DNA from: Aquipuribacter hungaricus
GTDB lineage: Bacteria > Actinomycetota > Actinomycetes > Actinomycetales > JBBAYJ01
Reading direction: 5' to 3' (one strand)
DNA: 64,000 nucleotides
Assembly (NCBI RefSeq): GCF_042663885.1
Contig: NZ_JBHSXV010000001.1
Under the pieces are notes generated by a model. That model was given only the letters and a program-made list of their open reading frames with translations. It had not been told where the DNA came from and made no database searches. This document shows, piece after piece, positions 20,505 through 28,563 of the stretch; position 1 is the stretch's first letter, and each line of letters opens with the position of its first letter. The position numbers and the translations under genes were made by a program.

Positions 20505-21662
20505 GTGAGCAGCCCGGACGCACGGACGGCCCCACCCGCGCGACGCGGCCCCCGGCGGCTCCGGCTCGCGACGGTCGCGGGCGTCCCGGTGCTGCTGTCC
20601 CCGTCGTGGCTGCTCATCGCCGCCGCCATCACCGTCCTCTTCGCCGGTGCCACCAGCCGGGCCACCGGGCTGGCCGGGCCGGCGGTCTACGCCGTGGCGT
20701 TCGTGCTGGCGGTCCTGCTCGCCGTCTCGGTGCTCCTGCACGAGGCGGCGCACGCGGTGGCCGCGCGGCTGTTCGGGCTGCACGTGAGCGAGATCGTCGT
20801 CGACCTGTGGGGCGGGCACACCGCCCTGGGCCGCCCGCGCACCCCGTCGGCCTCGGCCGTGGTGTCCGTGGTCGGGCCGCTGGCCAACCTCCTGCTCGCC
20901 GTCCTCGCCGAGGCGGTGCGGCGGCTGGTCCTCGTGCCCGCCACGGGGACGCTGGAGGCGGTCGTGTCCTTCCTCCTGCTGGGCACCGCGGTGAGCAACC
21001 TGCTCGTCGGCGTGTTCAACCTCGTGCCCGGCCTCCCGCTGGACGGCGGCCGCGTGCTCGAGGCCGTGGTGTGGAAGGCCACGGGCGACCAGGACACCGG
21101 CGGCCTGGTCGCGGGCTGGTCGGGGCGCGTGGTGGCGGTCGGGCTGCTCGCCTGGGTCCTGGTGCCGCCGCTGCTGCAGGGGGACCGCCCGTCGACGGCG
21201 ACCGTGGTCTGGGTCGGGCTCGTGGCGCTGTTCCTGTGGCGGGGGGCCTCGGCCTCCGTCGCCGCGTCCCGGTTCCGGCGCCGGGCGGCGCGCGTCGACC
21301 TGGGGGCGGTGACCTCGGCCGCGGCCGTCGCGCACGAGGGGGCCAGCGTCGCCGACCTCGACCAGCCCGGCAGCGGGGGCTCCGACGTCGTCCTCGTCGA
21401 CGCCTCCGGCCGTCCGGTGGCCGTCGTCCCGGCCGGTAGCGTCGCGGCCGTGCCCCTCGACCTCCGCCCGACCACCCCCGCCACCGCCCTGGCCCGCGTG
21501 CTGCCACCCGTGTCCGTGGTCCCCGCCTCGGGCGGCCCGATCGGCGCCGTGGAAGGCCTGGCGCGCTCCGGCGACCTGGGCATCGTCGTCGTCGACGCGC
21601 AGGGCCGCCCCACCGGCCGGGTCACCCCGGCCGCCTTCGCCGCCGCCATGGGCCTGCGGTGA
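20505..21662 (+). CDS. Site-2 protease family zinc metallopeptidase
   Basis: A 385-residue membrane protease of the Rip/SpoIVFB type, cutting membrane-anchored substrates such as anti-sigma factors within the bilayer. The zinc motif is HEAAH in helix VLLHEAAHAVAARLFG; the second motif NLVPGLPLDGGRVLE supplies the aspartate ligand. About five to six transmembrane helices fill residues 25-250. A C-terminal cytoplasmic region resembles a CBS-domain pair, common in Rip3-like proteins, and may sense nucleotides. The GTG is preceded by a leaderless promoter; the stop overlaps the trmI start. Confidence 0.88.
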   Translation: MSSPDARTAPPARRGPRRLRLATVAGVPVLLSPSWLLIAAAITVLFAGATSRATGLAGPAVYAVAFVLAVLLAVSVLLHEAAHAVAARLFGLHVSEIVVDLWGGHTALGRPRTPSASAVVSVVGPLANLLLAVLAEAVRRLVLVPATGTLEAVVSFLLLGTAVSNLLVGVFNLVPGLPLDGGRVLEAVVWKATGDQDTGGLVAGWSGRVVAVGLLAWVLVPPLLQGDRPSTATVVWVGLVALFLWRGASASVAASRFRRRAARVDLGAVTSAAAVAHEGASVADLDQPGSGGSDVVLVDASGRPVAVVPAGSVAAVPLDLRPTTPATALARVLPPVSVVPASGGPIGAVEGLARSGDLGIVVVDAQGRPTGRVTPAAFAAAMGLR

Positions 21663-22687
21663 GCTACGTGGTCCAGGGCACGACGCCCGAGCCGCCCGCC
21701 GAGCCGCAGGGGCCCGACAGCACCCACGACCAGGTCGCCGACCAGGTCGCCGACGGGTCCGCGGTGGCGGACGACGCGACGGCCGGGCTCCCGGCGCTGG
21801 AGGCGCACTCCACTGGCCTGTTGCGCGCCGGGGACCGGGTGCAGCTCACCGACCCCAAGGGCCGGCTCCACACCATCACGCTCGGGGTGGGGAAGGTCTT
21901 CCACACCCACCGCGGTGCCATCGCCCACGACGACCTCATCGGCCGGCCGCAGGGCTCGGTGGTGAGGAGCACCGCCGACCTGGAGTACCTCGCGCTGCGG
22001 CCGCTGCTCAGCGACTACGTCATGTCCATGCCCCGCGGTGCGGCCGTCGTCTACCCCAAGGACGCCGGGCAGATCGTGCACATGGGCGACATCCACCCCG
22101 GCGCGAGCGTGCTCGAGGCGGGGGTCGGCTCCGGCGCGCTCACCATGTCGCTGCTGCGCGCCGTCGGCGAGGGCGGCCACCTGCACTCGGTCGAGCGGCG
22201 GCAGGACTTCGCCGACATCGCCCGCACCAACGTCGAGACGTTCTTCGGCCGCCCGCACCCTGCCTGGCAGCTCACCGTCGGGGACCTGGTCCAGACCCTC
22301 GAGGCGCGCGAGGCCGCCGGCGACCCGGTCCAGGTCGACCGGTGCGTGCTGGACATGCTCGCGCCCTGGGAGTGCCTGGACGCCGTGTCCCGGGCGCTGC
22401 GGCCGGGGGGTGTCCTCGTGGCCTACGTCGCCACCGCGACCCAGCTGTCCCGCACCGCCGAGGCGGCCAAGGAGGCCGGCTGCTGGACCGAGCCGAGCGC
22501 CTGGGAGTCCCTCGTGCGCGGCTGGCACCTGGAGGGGCTGGCCGTCCGGCCCCAGCACCGCATGGTCGGGCACACCGGCTTCCTCATCAGCACCCGCCGG
22601 ATGGCCGACGGGGTCAGCGCCCCGCGCCGCCGCCGGCGTCCCGCCCCCTCGCAGTTCACCGAGGAGGACCCGGGCTGGGGTCGCTGA
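21659..22687 (+). CDS. trmI: tRNA (adenine-58-N1)-methyltransferase TrmI
   Basis: A 342-residue SAM-dependent enzyme that methylates A58 in the T-loop of tRNA. An acidic, variable N-terminus of about 45 residues precedes the TrmI N-terminal domain (GDRVQLTDPKGRLHTITL). The Rossmann core follows, with SAM motif VLEAGVGSGALTMSLLRAVG and then HSVERRQDFADIARTNVE and CVLDMLAPWECLDA. The family works as a homotetramer. The GTG start overlaps the protease stop (GTGA). TrmI commonly lies just upstream of ARC/Mpa in actinomycetes, as here. Confidence 0.92.
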   Translation: MSYVVQGTTPEPPAEPQGPDSTHDQVADQVADGSAVADDATAGLPALEAHSTGLLRAGDRVQLTDPKGRLHTITLGVGKVFHTHRGAIAHDDLIGRPQGSVVRSTADLEYLALRPLLSDYVMSMPRGAAVVYPKDAGQIVHMGDIHPGASVLEAGVGSGALTMSLLRAVGEGGHLHSVERRQDFADIARTNVETFFGRPHPAWQLTVGDLVQTLEAREAAGDPVQVDRCVLDMLAPWECLDAVSRALRPGGVLVAYVATATQLSRTAEAAKEAGCWTEPSAWESLVRGWHLEGLAVRPQHRMVGHTGFLISTRRMADGVSAPRRRRRPAPSQFTEEDPGWGR

Positions 22688-22754
22688 GGCGCCGGCCCCC
22701 TCTCCCGCACAGGAGAACGACCCCGAGGCCTGCCGCCCAGGCGGGTGCCGGGGC

Positions 22755-22760
22755 TACCGT
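22755..22760 (+). promoter_or_regulatory. -10 box for the truncated globin gene
   Basis: TACCGT lies 18 bases before the ATG at 22779. The predicted start point leaves a short leader of about 12 bases containing the ribosome site ggaggtggg. Confidence 0.4.
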
Positions 22761-22778
22761 CGTCGCGGAGGTGGGGCC

Positions 22779-23237
22779 ATGGTCGTGCCGACGGTCTACG
22801 CGTGGGCGGGCGGTGCGCCCGCGCTGCGCCGGCTCACCGAGGTGTTCTACGCGCGGGTGCGGCAGGACGAGGTCCTCGAGCCGGTGTTCCGCAGGATGGG
22901 GCCGCACCACCAGGAGCACGTCGCCGACTGGCTGGGCGAGGTCTTCGGCGGGCCGCCGGTCTACACCCGGGAGCACGGCGGGTACCCCGCCATGCTGTCC
23001 CACCACCTCGGGCTGAGGATCACCGAGGCCCAGCGGGCCAGGTGGGCGGCGATGGTGGCCGCCAGCGCCGACGAGGCCGGGCTGCCGTCGGACCCCGAGT
23101 TCCGCTCCGCCTTCGTCGCCTACGTCGAGTGGGGCACGCGCCTGGCCATGGCGAACTCCGCCGAGGGGGCCTCGCCGCCGCCGGCCGCCCCGGTGCCCCG
23201 CTGGGGGTGGGGCGAGGCGCCGCCCTACCTGCCCTGA
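22779..23237 (+). CDS. Group II truncated hemoglobin (trHbO-like)
   Basis: A 152-residue 2-on-2 globin that binds heme and probably handles O2, NO or reactive species. Matching features are the TVYAWAGGAPALRRLTEVFYARV start with the B10 tyrosine, the YPAMLSHHLGLRIT segment with the proximal histidine, and the WGTRLAMANS helix. An extra C-terminal tail rich in Pro and Trp (about residues 132-152) is common in actinobacterial trHbO. The ATG has a strong ggaggtggg ribosome site. It stands between trmI and the proteasomal ATPase on the same strand but has its own promoter. Confidence 0.88.
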   Translation: MVVPTVYAWAGGAPALRRLTEVFYARVRQDEVLEPVFRRMGPHHQEHVADWLGEVFGGPPVYTREHGGYPAMLSHHLGLRITEAQRARWAAMVAASADEAGLPSDPEFRSAFVAYVEWGTRLAMANSAEGASPPPAAPVPRWGWGEAPPYLP

Positions 23238-23358
23238 GCGCCTGGTCAGGCTGCACCTCCCGTCGCGCCACGCCGGGCTGCCCAGCAGGCCCTGGGACGG
23301 TGGGCGCCGGACCCCCGGGTTACGGTTGGCGGGCACCTCGAGGAACGGGAGGCCCACC

Positions 23359-25020
23359 GTGGACGAGTCCGGCGAACGCCTGAGGATCGACCGACTGCAG
23401 GACGAGGTGACGCGCGCGCGGGCCGAGGCCGGCAGGGTCTCGATGCAGAACGAGCGCCTCGCGGAGACCCTCCGCGACGCCCGCGAGCAGATCGTCTCGC
23501 TCAGGGGCGAGGTGGAGCGCCTCGCGCAGCCGCCCGCGTCCTTCGGCACCCTCGTGGCCGTCGGCGACGACGGCACGGCCGACATCACCACCGGGGGCCG
23601 CAAGCTGCGCGTCGCCGTGACCCCGGCGGTCCCGGTCGTGGACCTCCAGCCCGGTCGCGAGGTCATGCTCAACGAGGCGATGAACGTCGTCGCCGTCACC
23701 GGGTTCGAGCGCGTCGGCGAGCTCGTCACGGTCAAGGAGCTCATGCCGCCGGACCGTGCGCTGGTCGCCGCGCACGCCGACGAGGAGCGGGTCGTCCGCC
23801 TGGCCACCCCGCTGCTCGGCGAGCCGCTGCGCGTCGGGGACTCCCTGACCGTCGACACCCGCACCGGCTTCGCCTACGAGCGGGTCCCCAAGGCCGAGGT
23901 CGAGGACCTCGTCCTGGAGGAGGTCCCGGACATCGACTACACCGACATCGGTGGTCTCGGCTCGCAGATCGAGACCATCCGCGACGCGGTCGAGCTGCCG
24001 TTCCTGCACCCGGAGCTCTTCGTCGAGCACGGGCTCAAGGCGCCCAAGGGCGTCCTGCTGTACGGCCCGCCCGGCTGCGGGAAGACGCTCATCGCCAAGG
24101 CCGTCGCGAACGGCCTGGCCAAGCAGGTCGCCCGCACCCGCGGCGAGGACGGCAGCACCGCCCGCAGCTACTTCCTCAACATCAAGGGCCCCGAGCTGCT
24201 CAACAAGTACGTCGGGGAGACCGAGCGTCACATCCGCCTGGTGTTCCAGCGGGCGCGCGAGAAGGCGTCGCAGGGCACCCCGGTCGTCGTCTTCTTCGAC
24301 GAGATGGAGTCCCTGTTCCGCACCCGCGGCTCGGGCGTGTCCAGCGACGTCGAGAACACCATCGTCCCGCAGCTGCTCGCGGAGATCGACGGCGTCGAGC
24401 GCCTCGAGAACGTCATCGTCATCGGGGCGTCGAACCGCGAGGACATGATCGACCCCGCCATCCTCCGCCCCGGCCGCCTCGACGTGAAGATCAAGATCGA
24501 GCGGCCCGACGCCGAGGGCGCCCGCGACGTGTTCACCAAGTACCTGGTGCCGACGCTGCCGCTGCACGCGGACGACCTCGCCGCCCACGACGGCGACACC
24601 CGCGCCTGCGTCGAGGACATGATCGTGCGGATCGTCGAGCGGATGTACGCGGAGACCGAGGAGAACCAGTTCCTCGAGGTGACGTACGCCAACGGCGACA
24701 AGGAGGTCCTGTACTTCAAGGACTTCAACTCCGGCGCCATGATCCAGAACATCGTCGACCGGGCCAAGAAGATGGCCATCAAGGACCTGCTGACCACCGG
24801 CCAGCGCGGCATCCGGGTGGAGCACCTGTTCTCGGCGGTCGTCGACGAGTTCAAGGAGAACGAGGACCTGCCCAACACCACCAACCCCGACGACTGGGCG
24901 CGCATCTCGGGCAAGAAGGGCGAGCGGATCGTCTTCATCCGCACGCTCGTGCAGTCCAAGCAGGGCACCGAGCCGGGCCGCCTCATCGACAACGTGCAGT
25001 CGACCGGCCAGTACCTCTGA
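23359..25020 (+). CDS. arc: Proteasome-associated AAA ATPase ARC/Mpa
   Basis: A 553-residue ring-forming unfoldase that recognises Pup on tagged proteins and threads them into the 20S proteasome. An N-terminal coiled coil (about residues 1-55), which binds Pup, is followed by two OB folds (about 60-190) and the AAA module. Walker A is GPPGCGKT at 236-243, Walker B ends FFDE with D314 and E315, and the arginine-finger region contains RPGRLD. The C-terminus GQYL is the docking tail for the proteasome alpha ring. I chose the GTG at 23359 because gggagg lies just upstream; the frame is open to a TTG at 23326. Confidence 0.96.
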   Translation: MDESGERLRIDRLQDEVTRARAEAGRVSMQNERLAETLRDAREQIVSLRGEVERLAQPPASFGTLVAVGDDGTADITTGGRKLRVAVTPAVPVVDLQPGREVMLNEAMNVVAVTGFERVGELVTVKELMPPDRALVAAHADEERVVRLATPLLGEPLRVGDSLTVDTRTGFAYERVPKAEVEDLVLEEVPDIDYTDIGGLGSQIETIRDAVELPFLHPELFVEHGLKAPKGVLLYGPPGCGKTLIAKAVANGLAKQVARTRGEDGSTARSYFLNIKGPELLNKYVGETERHIRLVFQRAREKASQGTPVVVFFDEMESLFRTRGSGVSSDVENTIVPQLLAEIDGVERLENVIVIGASNREDMIDPAILRPGRLDVKIKIERPDAEGARDVFTKYLVPTLPLHADDLAAHDGDTRACVEDMIVRIVERMYAETEENQFLEVTYANGDKEVLYFKDFNSGAMIQNIVDRAKKMAIKDLLTTGQRGIRVEHLFSAVVDEFKENEDLPNTTNPDDWARISGKKGERIVFIRTLVQSKQGTEPGRLIDNVQSTGQYL

Positions 25021-25029
25021 CCCCGTCGC

Positions 25030-25059
25030 CCCCGGGAGCCCTCGACGAGGGCCCCGGGG
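25030..25059 (+). terminator. Hairpin between arc and dop
   Basis: Outer arms CCCCGGG/CCCGGGG (25030-25036, 25053-25059) and inner arms GCCCTCG/CGAGGGC (25038-25044, 25046-25052), with one bulged A and a one-base nominal loop. It begins ten bases after the arc stop. Together with the separate dop promoter it suggests arc is its own transcription unit. Confidence 0.65.
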
Positions 25060-25103
25060 GACCGGGCCAGCACGGCGCCGCGGGTTGTGTCCGGCGCCCC
25101 CCG

Positions 25104-25109
25104 TAGCCT
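25104..25109 (+). promoter_or_regulatory. Leaderless -10 box for dop
   Basis: TAGCCT ends six bases before the GTG at 25116, with no ribosome site between. Confidence 0.55.
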
Positions 25110-25115
25110 GCGGGC

Positions 25116-26681
25116 GTGACGACGCGCCGGGTGATGGGGATCGAGACCGAGTACGGCATCACCGCGCCCGGGCGCCCGGGCAGCAACCCCATGCTGCTGT
25201 CCAGCCAGGTCGTCAACGCCTTCGCCACCCGGCCCGGCGGCCGCGTCGGCCGAGCCCGCTGGGACTACGAGGACGAGGCCCCGCTGCGCGACGCGCGCGG
25301 CGGCGAGCAGTCCCGGGGCAGCGCCGACCCCAGCCAGCTGACGGACGTCCCGGCCGCTGCCGGCGGCGCCATGCCCGACCTCGAGGACCCGTCGACCGCC
25401 AACGTCGTCCTCACGAACGGCGCCCGGCTCTACGTCGACCACGCCCACCCGGAGTACTCCTCGCCGGAGGTGACGGGCCCCCGCGCGGCCGTGGTGTGGG
25501 ACAAGGCGGGGGAGCTGGTCATGCGCGAGGCCGCCGAGCGGGTCGGGGCGCAGCCCGGCCTCGGCGAGGTCCGGCTCTACAAGAACAACACCGACTCCAA
25601 GGGCGCCAGCTACGGCACGCACGAGAACTACCTGCTGAGCCGGGCCACCCCGTTCGCCGACGTCGTCGCCGGCCTCATCCCCTTCTTCGTCACCCGCCAG
25701 GTGTTCACCGGCGCCGGCCGGGTCTCGATCGGCCCCGACGGGTCGACGCCGGGGTTCCAGCTGTCGCAGCGGGCGGACTACATCGAGGTCGAGGTCGGCC
25801 TGGAGACCACGCTCAAGCGGCCGATCGTCAACACCCGGGACGAGCCGCACGCCAGCGCGGACCGCTACCGCCGCCTGCACGTCATCCTCGGCGACGCCAA
25901 CCTGCTCGAGACCGCGACGTACCTCAAGGTCGGCACCACCGCGCTCGTGCTCGACATGATCGAGGCCCGCAGCCTGCCCGGCGGGCTCGCCCTGGCCCAC
26001 CCGGTCCGCGCGCTGCACGCCGTCAGCCACGACCCGACGCTGAGGACGCTGGTCCGCACGCTCGACGGGCGCGAGATGACGGCCATCGACGTCCAGCACC
26101 GCTACCTCGAGGCGGCCGAGAAGCACGTCAAGTCCCGCCGCGACGACACCGACGTCGTCACCGCCACCGAGACCCGGGACGTCCTCGACCGGTGGTGGGA
26201 CGTGCTCGACCGGCTGGCGAAGGACCCGATGACCGCCGCCCGGGACGTGGAGTGGGTCGCCAAGCTCCGCCTGCTGGAGTCCTTCCGCGACCGCGACGGG
26301 CTGTCCTGGGACTCCCCGCGCCTGGCCGCCATCGACGTCCAGTGGTCCGACGTGCGCCCCGACCGCGGGCTCTACCACCGCCTCGTGGCCCGCGACGAGG
26401 TCGACCGGCTCGTCAGCGACGAGGAGGTCCGCGCCGCGGTCGACTCCCCGCCCGAGGACACCCGTGCGTGGTTCCGCGGCCAGTGCCTGTCCCGCTACGG
26501 CAGCGCCGTGGCCGCGGCGAGCTGGGACTCCGTCATCTTCGACGTCCCCGGCCGCGGGGCGCTGCAGCGGGTGCCGACGCCGGAGCCGCTGCGGGGCACC
26601 CGGGAGCACGTCGGCGCCCTGCTCGACGCGAACCCGACGGCCAGCGCCCTCGTCGAGGCCCTCACCCGGCCCGGGTCGTAG
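25116..26681 (+). CDS. dop: Pup deamidase/depupylase Dop
   Basis: A 521-residue glutamine-synthetase-like enzyme that deamidates the C-terminal glutamine of Pup to glutamate and also removes Pup from substrates. The N-terminus MGIETEYGI carries the ATP/metal-binding glutamates. The Dop-specific loop occupies about residues 45-95, rich in Gly/Arg/Glu. The catalytic aspartate is D108 in YVDHAHPEYSSPE, and the metal/nucleotide segment LYKNNTDSKGASYGTHENY follows. Length is slightly above the usual 500, mostly through the loop. It is followed by pup, prcB and prcA. Confidence 0.96.
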   Translation: MTTRRVMGIETEYGITAPGRPGSNPMLLSSQVVNAFATRPGGRVGRARWDYEDEAPLRDARGGEQSRGSADPSQLTDVPAAAGGAMPDLEDPSTANVVLTNGARLYVDHAHPEYSSPEVTGPRAAVVWDKAGELVMREAAERVGAQPGLGEVRLYKNNTDSKGASYGTHENYLLSRATPFADVVAGLIPFFVTRQVFTGAGRVSIGPDGSTPGFQLSQRADYIEVEVGLETTLKRPIVNTRDEPHASADRYRRLHVILGDANLLETATYLKVGTTALVLDMIEARSLPGGLALAHPVRALHAVSHDPTLRTLVRTLDGREMTAIDVQHRYLEAAEKHVKSRRDDTDVVTATETRDVLDRWWDVLDRLAKDPMTAARDVEWVAKLRLLESFRDRDGLSWDSPRLAAIDVQWSDVRPDRGLYHRLVARDEVDRLVSDEEVRAAVDSPPEDTRAWFRGQCLSRYGSAVAAASWDSVIFDVPGRGALQRVPTPEPLRGTREHVGALLDANPTASALVEALTRPGS

Positions 26682-26684
26682 GCT
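26679..26684 (+). promoter_or_regulatory. Possible -10 box for pup-prcBA
   Basis: TAGGCT coincides with the dop stop codon and would give a leader of about 80 bases before the pup ATG at 26770. The leader ends in a strong ggaggtg ribosome site at 26757-26763. Confidence 0.4.
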
Positions 26685-26769
26685 GGAGGAGCACCTCCCG
26701 GGGGCGGCCGACCGCGACAGCACGGCACCGCGAGGCACACACGCAGCACGACAGACGGAGGTGACGGCG

Positions 26770-26967
26770 ATGGCAGGTCAGGAGCAGCAGCGCCCGCAGC
26801 GGCGCAGCGACGCACCGGAGGAGACCGAGGAGGTGGCGGTCCCGACCACGACGAGCGAGGCCCCGGCGGCGTCCGACCTCGACTCCCTCCTGGACGAGAT
26901 CGACGACGTCCTGGAGACCAACTCCGAGGAGTTCGTCCGCGGCTTCGTCCAGAAGGGCGGTCAGTGA
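26770..26967 (+). CDS. pup: Prokaryotic ubiquitin-like protein Pup
   Basis: A 65-residue, acidic, intrinsically disordered tag that PafA attaches to lysines to mark proteins for the proteasome. The N-terminal half is rich in Gln, Arg and Glu; the central helix SDLDSLLDEIDDVLETN binds the ARC coiled coil; the C-terminus is FVQKGGQ. The final glutamine means Dop must convert it to glutamate before ligation. A strong ribosome site (ggaggtg) precedes the ATG, fitting high expression. The stop overlaps the GTG of prcB. Confidence 0.97.
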   Translation: MAGQEQQRPQRRSDAPEETEEVAVPTTTSEAPAASDLDSLLDEIDDVLETNSEEFVRGFVQKGGQ

Positions 26968-27824
26968 CCACCGGCCCCGGCCAGGGGGCCCGGCTGCCCG
27001 CCGCGTTCCTCGCCTCCGACACCTCGTCCTTCGTGGAGTTCCTCGGCCGCCACGCGCCCGACGCGCTGGCCCCGCTCACCCGCGCGGTGACCCCCGGCAC
27101 GCCCGTCGACGCACCCCACGCCACCACCATCGTGGCGCTGGCCTGCGGTGACGGCGTCGTCATGGCCGGCGACCGGCGGGCGACCGCGGGCAACGTCATC
27201 GCCAGCCGGGACATCGTCAAGGTCCACCCGGCCGACGCCCACTCCGCCATCGGCATCGCCGGCGCGGCCGGCATCGGCCTGGAGATGATCCGGCTGTTCC
27301 AGGTGGAGCTCGAGCACTTCGAGAAGCTCGAGGGCACGACGCTCAGCCTCGAGGGCAAGGCCACCCGCCTGGCCGCGATGGTGCGCGGCAACCTCGGCAT
27401 GGCCATGCAGGGGCTGGCGGCGGTGCCGCTGTTCGCCGGCTGGGACCTCGCCACCCGCCGCGGCCGCATCTTCAGCTTCGACGCCACCGGGGGGCGCTAC
27501 ACCGAGTCCGACCACCACAGCATCGGCTCGGGCAGCTACTTCGCCCGCGGGTCGATGAAGAAGCGCTGGCGTCCGGGGATCGGCACCGCCGACGCCACCG
27601 CCGTCGCGGTCGAGGCGCTGTTCGACGCCGCCGACGACGACTCCGCCACCGGCGGGCCCGACGTCGTCCGCCGGATCTGGCCGGTCGTCGCGGTCATCGA
27701 CGCCGACGGCTACCGCGAGCTGGCCGACGGCGAGGTGGAGGCGCTGGTCACCGACCTGCTCGCCCACCGTCGCGACGACGGCCCGACCGGTGCCGTCCCC
27801 ATGGTCGGAGGGTCGCCCGCATGA
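26964..27824 (+). CDS. prcB: 20S proteasome beta subunit PrcB
   Basis: A 286-residue precursor of the catalytic beta subunit. A 53-residue propeptide is followed by TTIVALACGDGVVMAGDRRAT; cleavage before T54 frees the N-terminal threonine nucleophile. The lysine and aspartate of the active site sit in the MAGDRRATAGN and following strands. Autoprocessing accompanies assembly of the four-ring core. The GTG overlaps the pup stop (GTGA), and the stop overlaps the prcA start, so pup, prcB and prcA are translationally coupled. Confidence 0.96.
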   Translation: MTTGPGQGARLPAAFLASDTSSFVEFLGRHAPDALAPLTRAVTPGTPVDAPHATTIVALACGDGVVMAGDRRATAGNVIASRDIVKVHPADAHSAIGIAGAAGIGLEMIRLFQVELEHFEKLEGTTLSLEGKATRLAAMVRGNLGMAMQGLAAVPLFAGWDLATRRGRIFSFDATGGRYTESDHHSIGSGSYFARGSMKKRWRPGIGTADATAVAVEALFDAADDDSATGGPDVVRRIWPVVAVIDADGYRELADGEVEALVTDLLAHRRDDGPTGAVPMVGGSPA

Positions 27825-28522
27825 GCCAGCCGTTCTACGTCTCGCCCGAGCAGCTCATGAAGGACCGGGCCGACTTCGCGCGCAAGGGCGTCGCCCGGGG
27901 GCGCGCCGTCGTGGTCGTCGCTCACACCGAGGGCATCAGCTTCGCGGGGGAGAACCCGTCGCGGGCGCTGCACAAGGTGAGCGAGATCTACGACCGCATC
28001 GCCTTCGCCGCCGTCGGCAAGTACAACGAGTTCGAGAACCTGCGGGTGGCGGGAGTGCGCTACGCCGACCTGCGCGGCTACTCCTACGACCGCTCCGACG
28101 TCACCGCGCGCGGCCTGGCCAACGCCTACGCCCAGACCCTGGGCGCGGTGTTCACCGAGCAGTCCAAGCCGTACGAGGTCGAGCTCGTCGTGGCCGAGGT
28201 CGGGGCCGCCCAGGCCGACGACCAGCTGTACCGGCTCACCTACGACGGCTCCGTCGTCGAGGAGCACGGCTCGGTCGCCATGGGCGCCGGTGCGGAGCAG
28301 ATCAGCACCCACCTGCGCGAGCACTGGACGGCCGACCTGGACGAGGCCGGCGCGCTGCGGCTCGCGGTCGCCGCCCTGGGCGCCGCGCCGCTGCCGGACG
28401 GGGCCACCCGCGAGGTCGCCGCGGAGTCGCTCGAGGTTGCCACGCTCGTCCGCGGCCGTGCCCGGCGCTCGTTCCGCCGTCCCGCCGTGGACGAGGTCCG
28501 GGACGCGCTGCAGGGCGGCTGA
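27821..28522 (+). CDS. prcA: 20S proteasome alpha subunit PrcA
   Basis: A 233-residue alpha-ring subunit forming the gated outer ring that docks the GQYL tail of ARC. The N-terminus MSQPFYVSPEQLMKDRADFARKGVARG is the standard actinobacterial alpha gate and H0 helix. Later conserved parts are SRALHKVSEIYDRIAFAAVGKYNEFE and RGYSYDRSDVTARGLANAYAQ. It has no threonine nucleophile, as expected. The ATG overlaps the prcB stop. It is followed after 41 bases by pafA, which has its own promoter. Confidence 0.96.
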   Translation: MSQPFYVSPEQLMKDRADFARKGVARGRAVVVVAHTEGISFAGENPSRALHKVSEIYDRIAFAAVGKYNEFENLRVAGVRYADLRGYSYDRSDVTARGLANAYAQTLGAVFTEQSKPYEVELVVAEVGAAQADDQLYRLTYDGSVVEEHGSVAMGAGAEQISTHLREHWTADLDEAGALRLAVAALGAAPLPDGATREVAAESLEVATLVRGRARRSFRRPAVDEVRDALQGG

Positions 28523-28551
28523 CCCACGCGGGCGGCCCGGGGGCGTTCGCG

Positions 28552-28557
28552 TAGCGT
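28552..28557 (+). promoter_or_regulatory. Leaderless -10 box for pafA
   Basis: TAGCGT ends six bases before the ATG at 28564 and no ribosome-binding sequence is present. Confidence 0.55.
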
Positions 28558-28563
28558 TGGGCC

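Noticed and set aside
19593..21335. Open frame extending the RecB-like gene upstream
   Set aside because: The stretch is an antisense shadow of the lipoprotein and site-2 protease genes; the ATG at 19592 with a leaderless promoter is the start.
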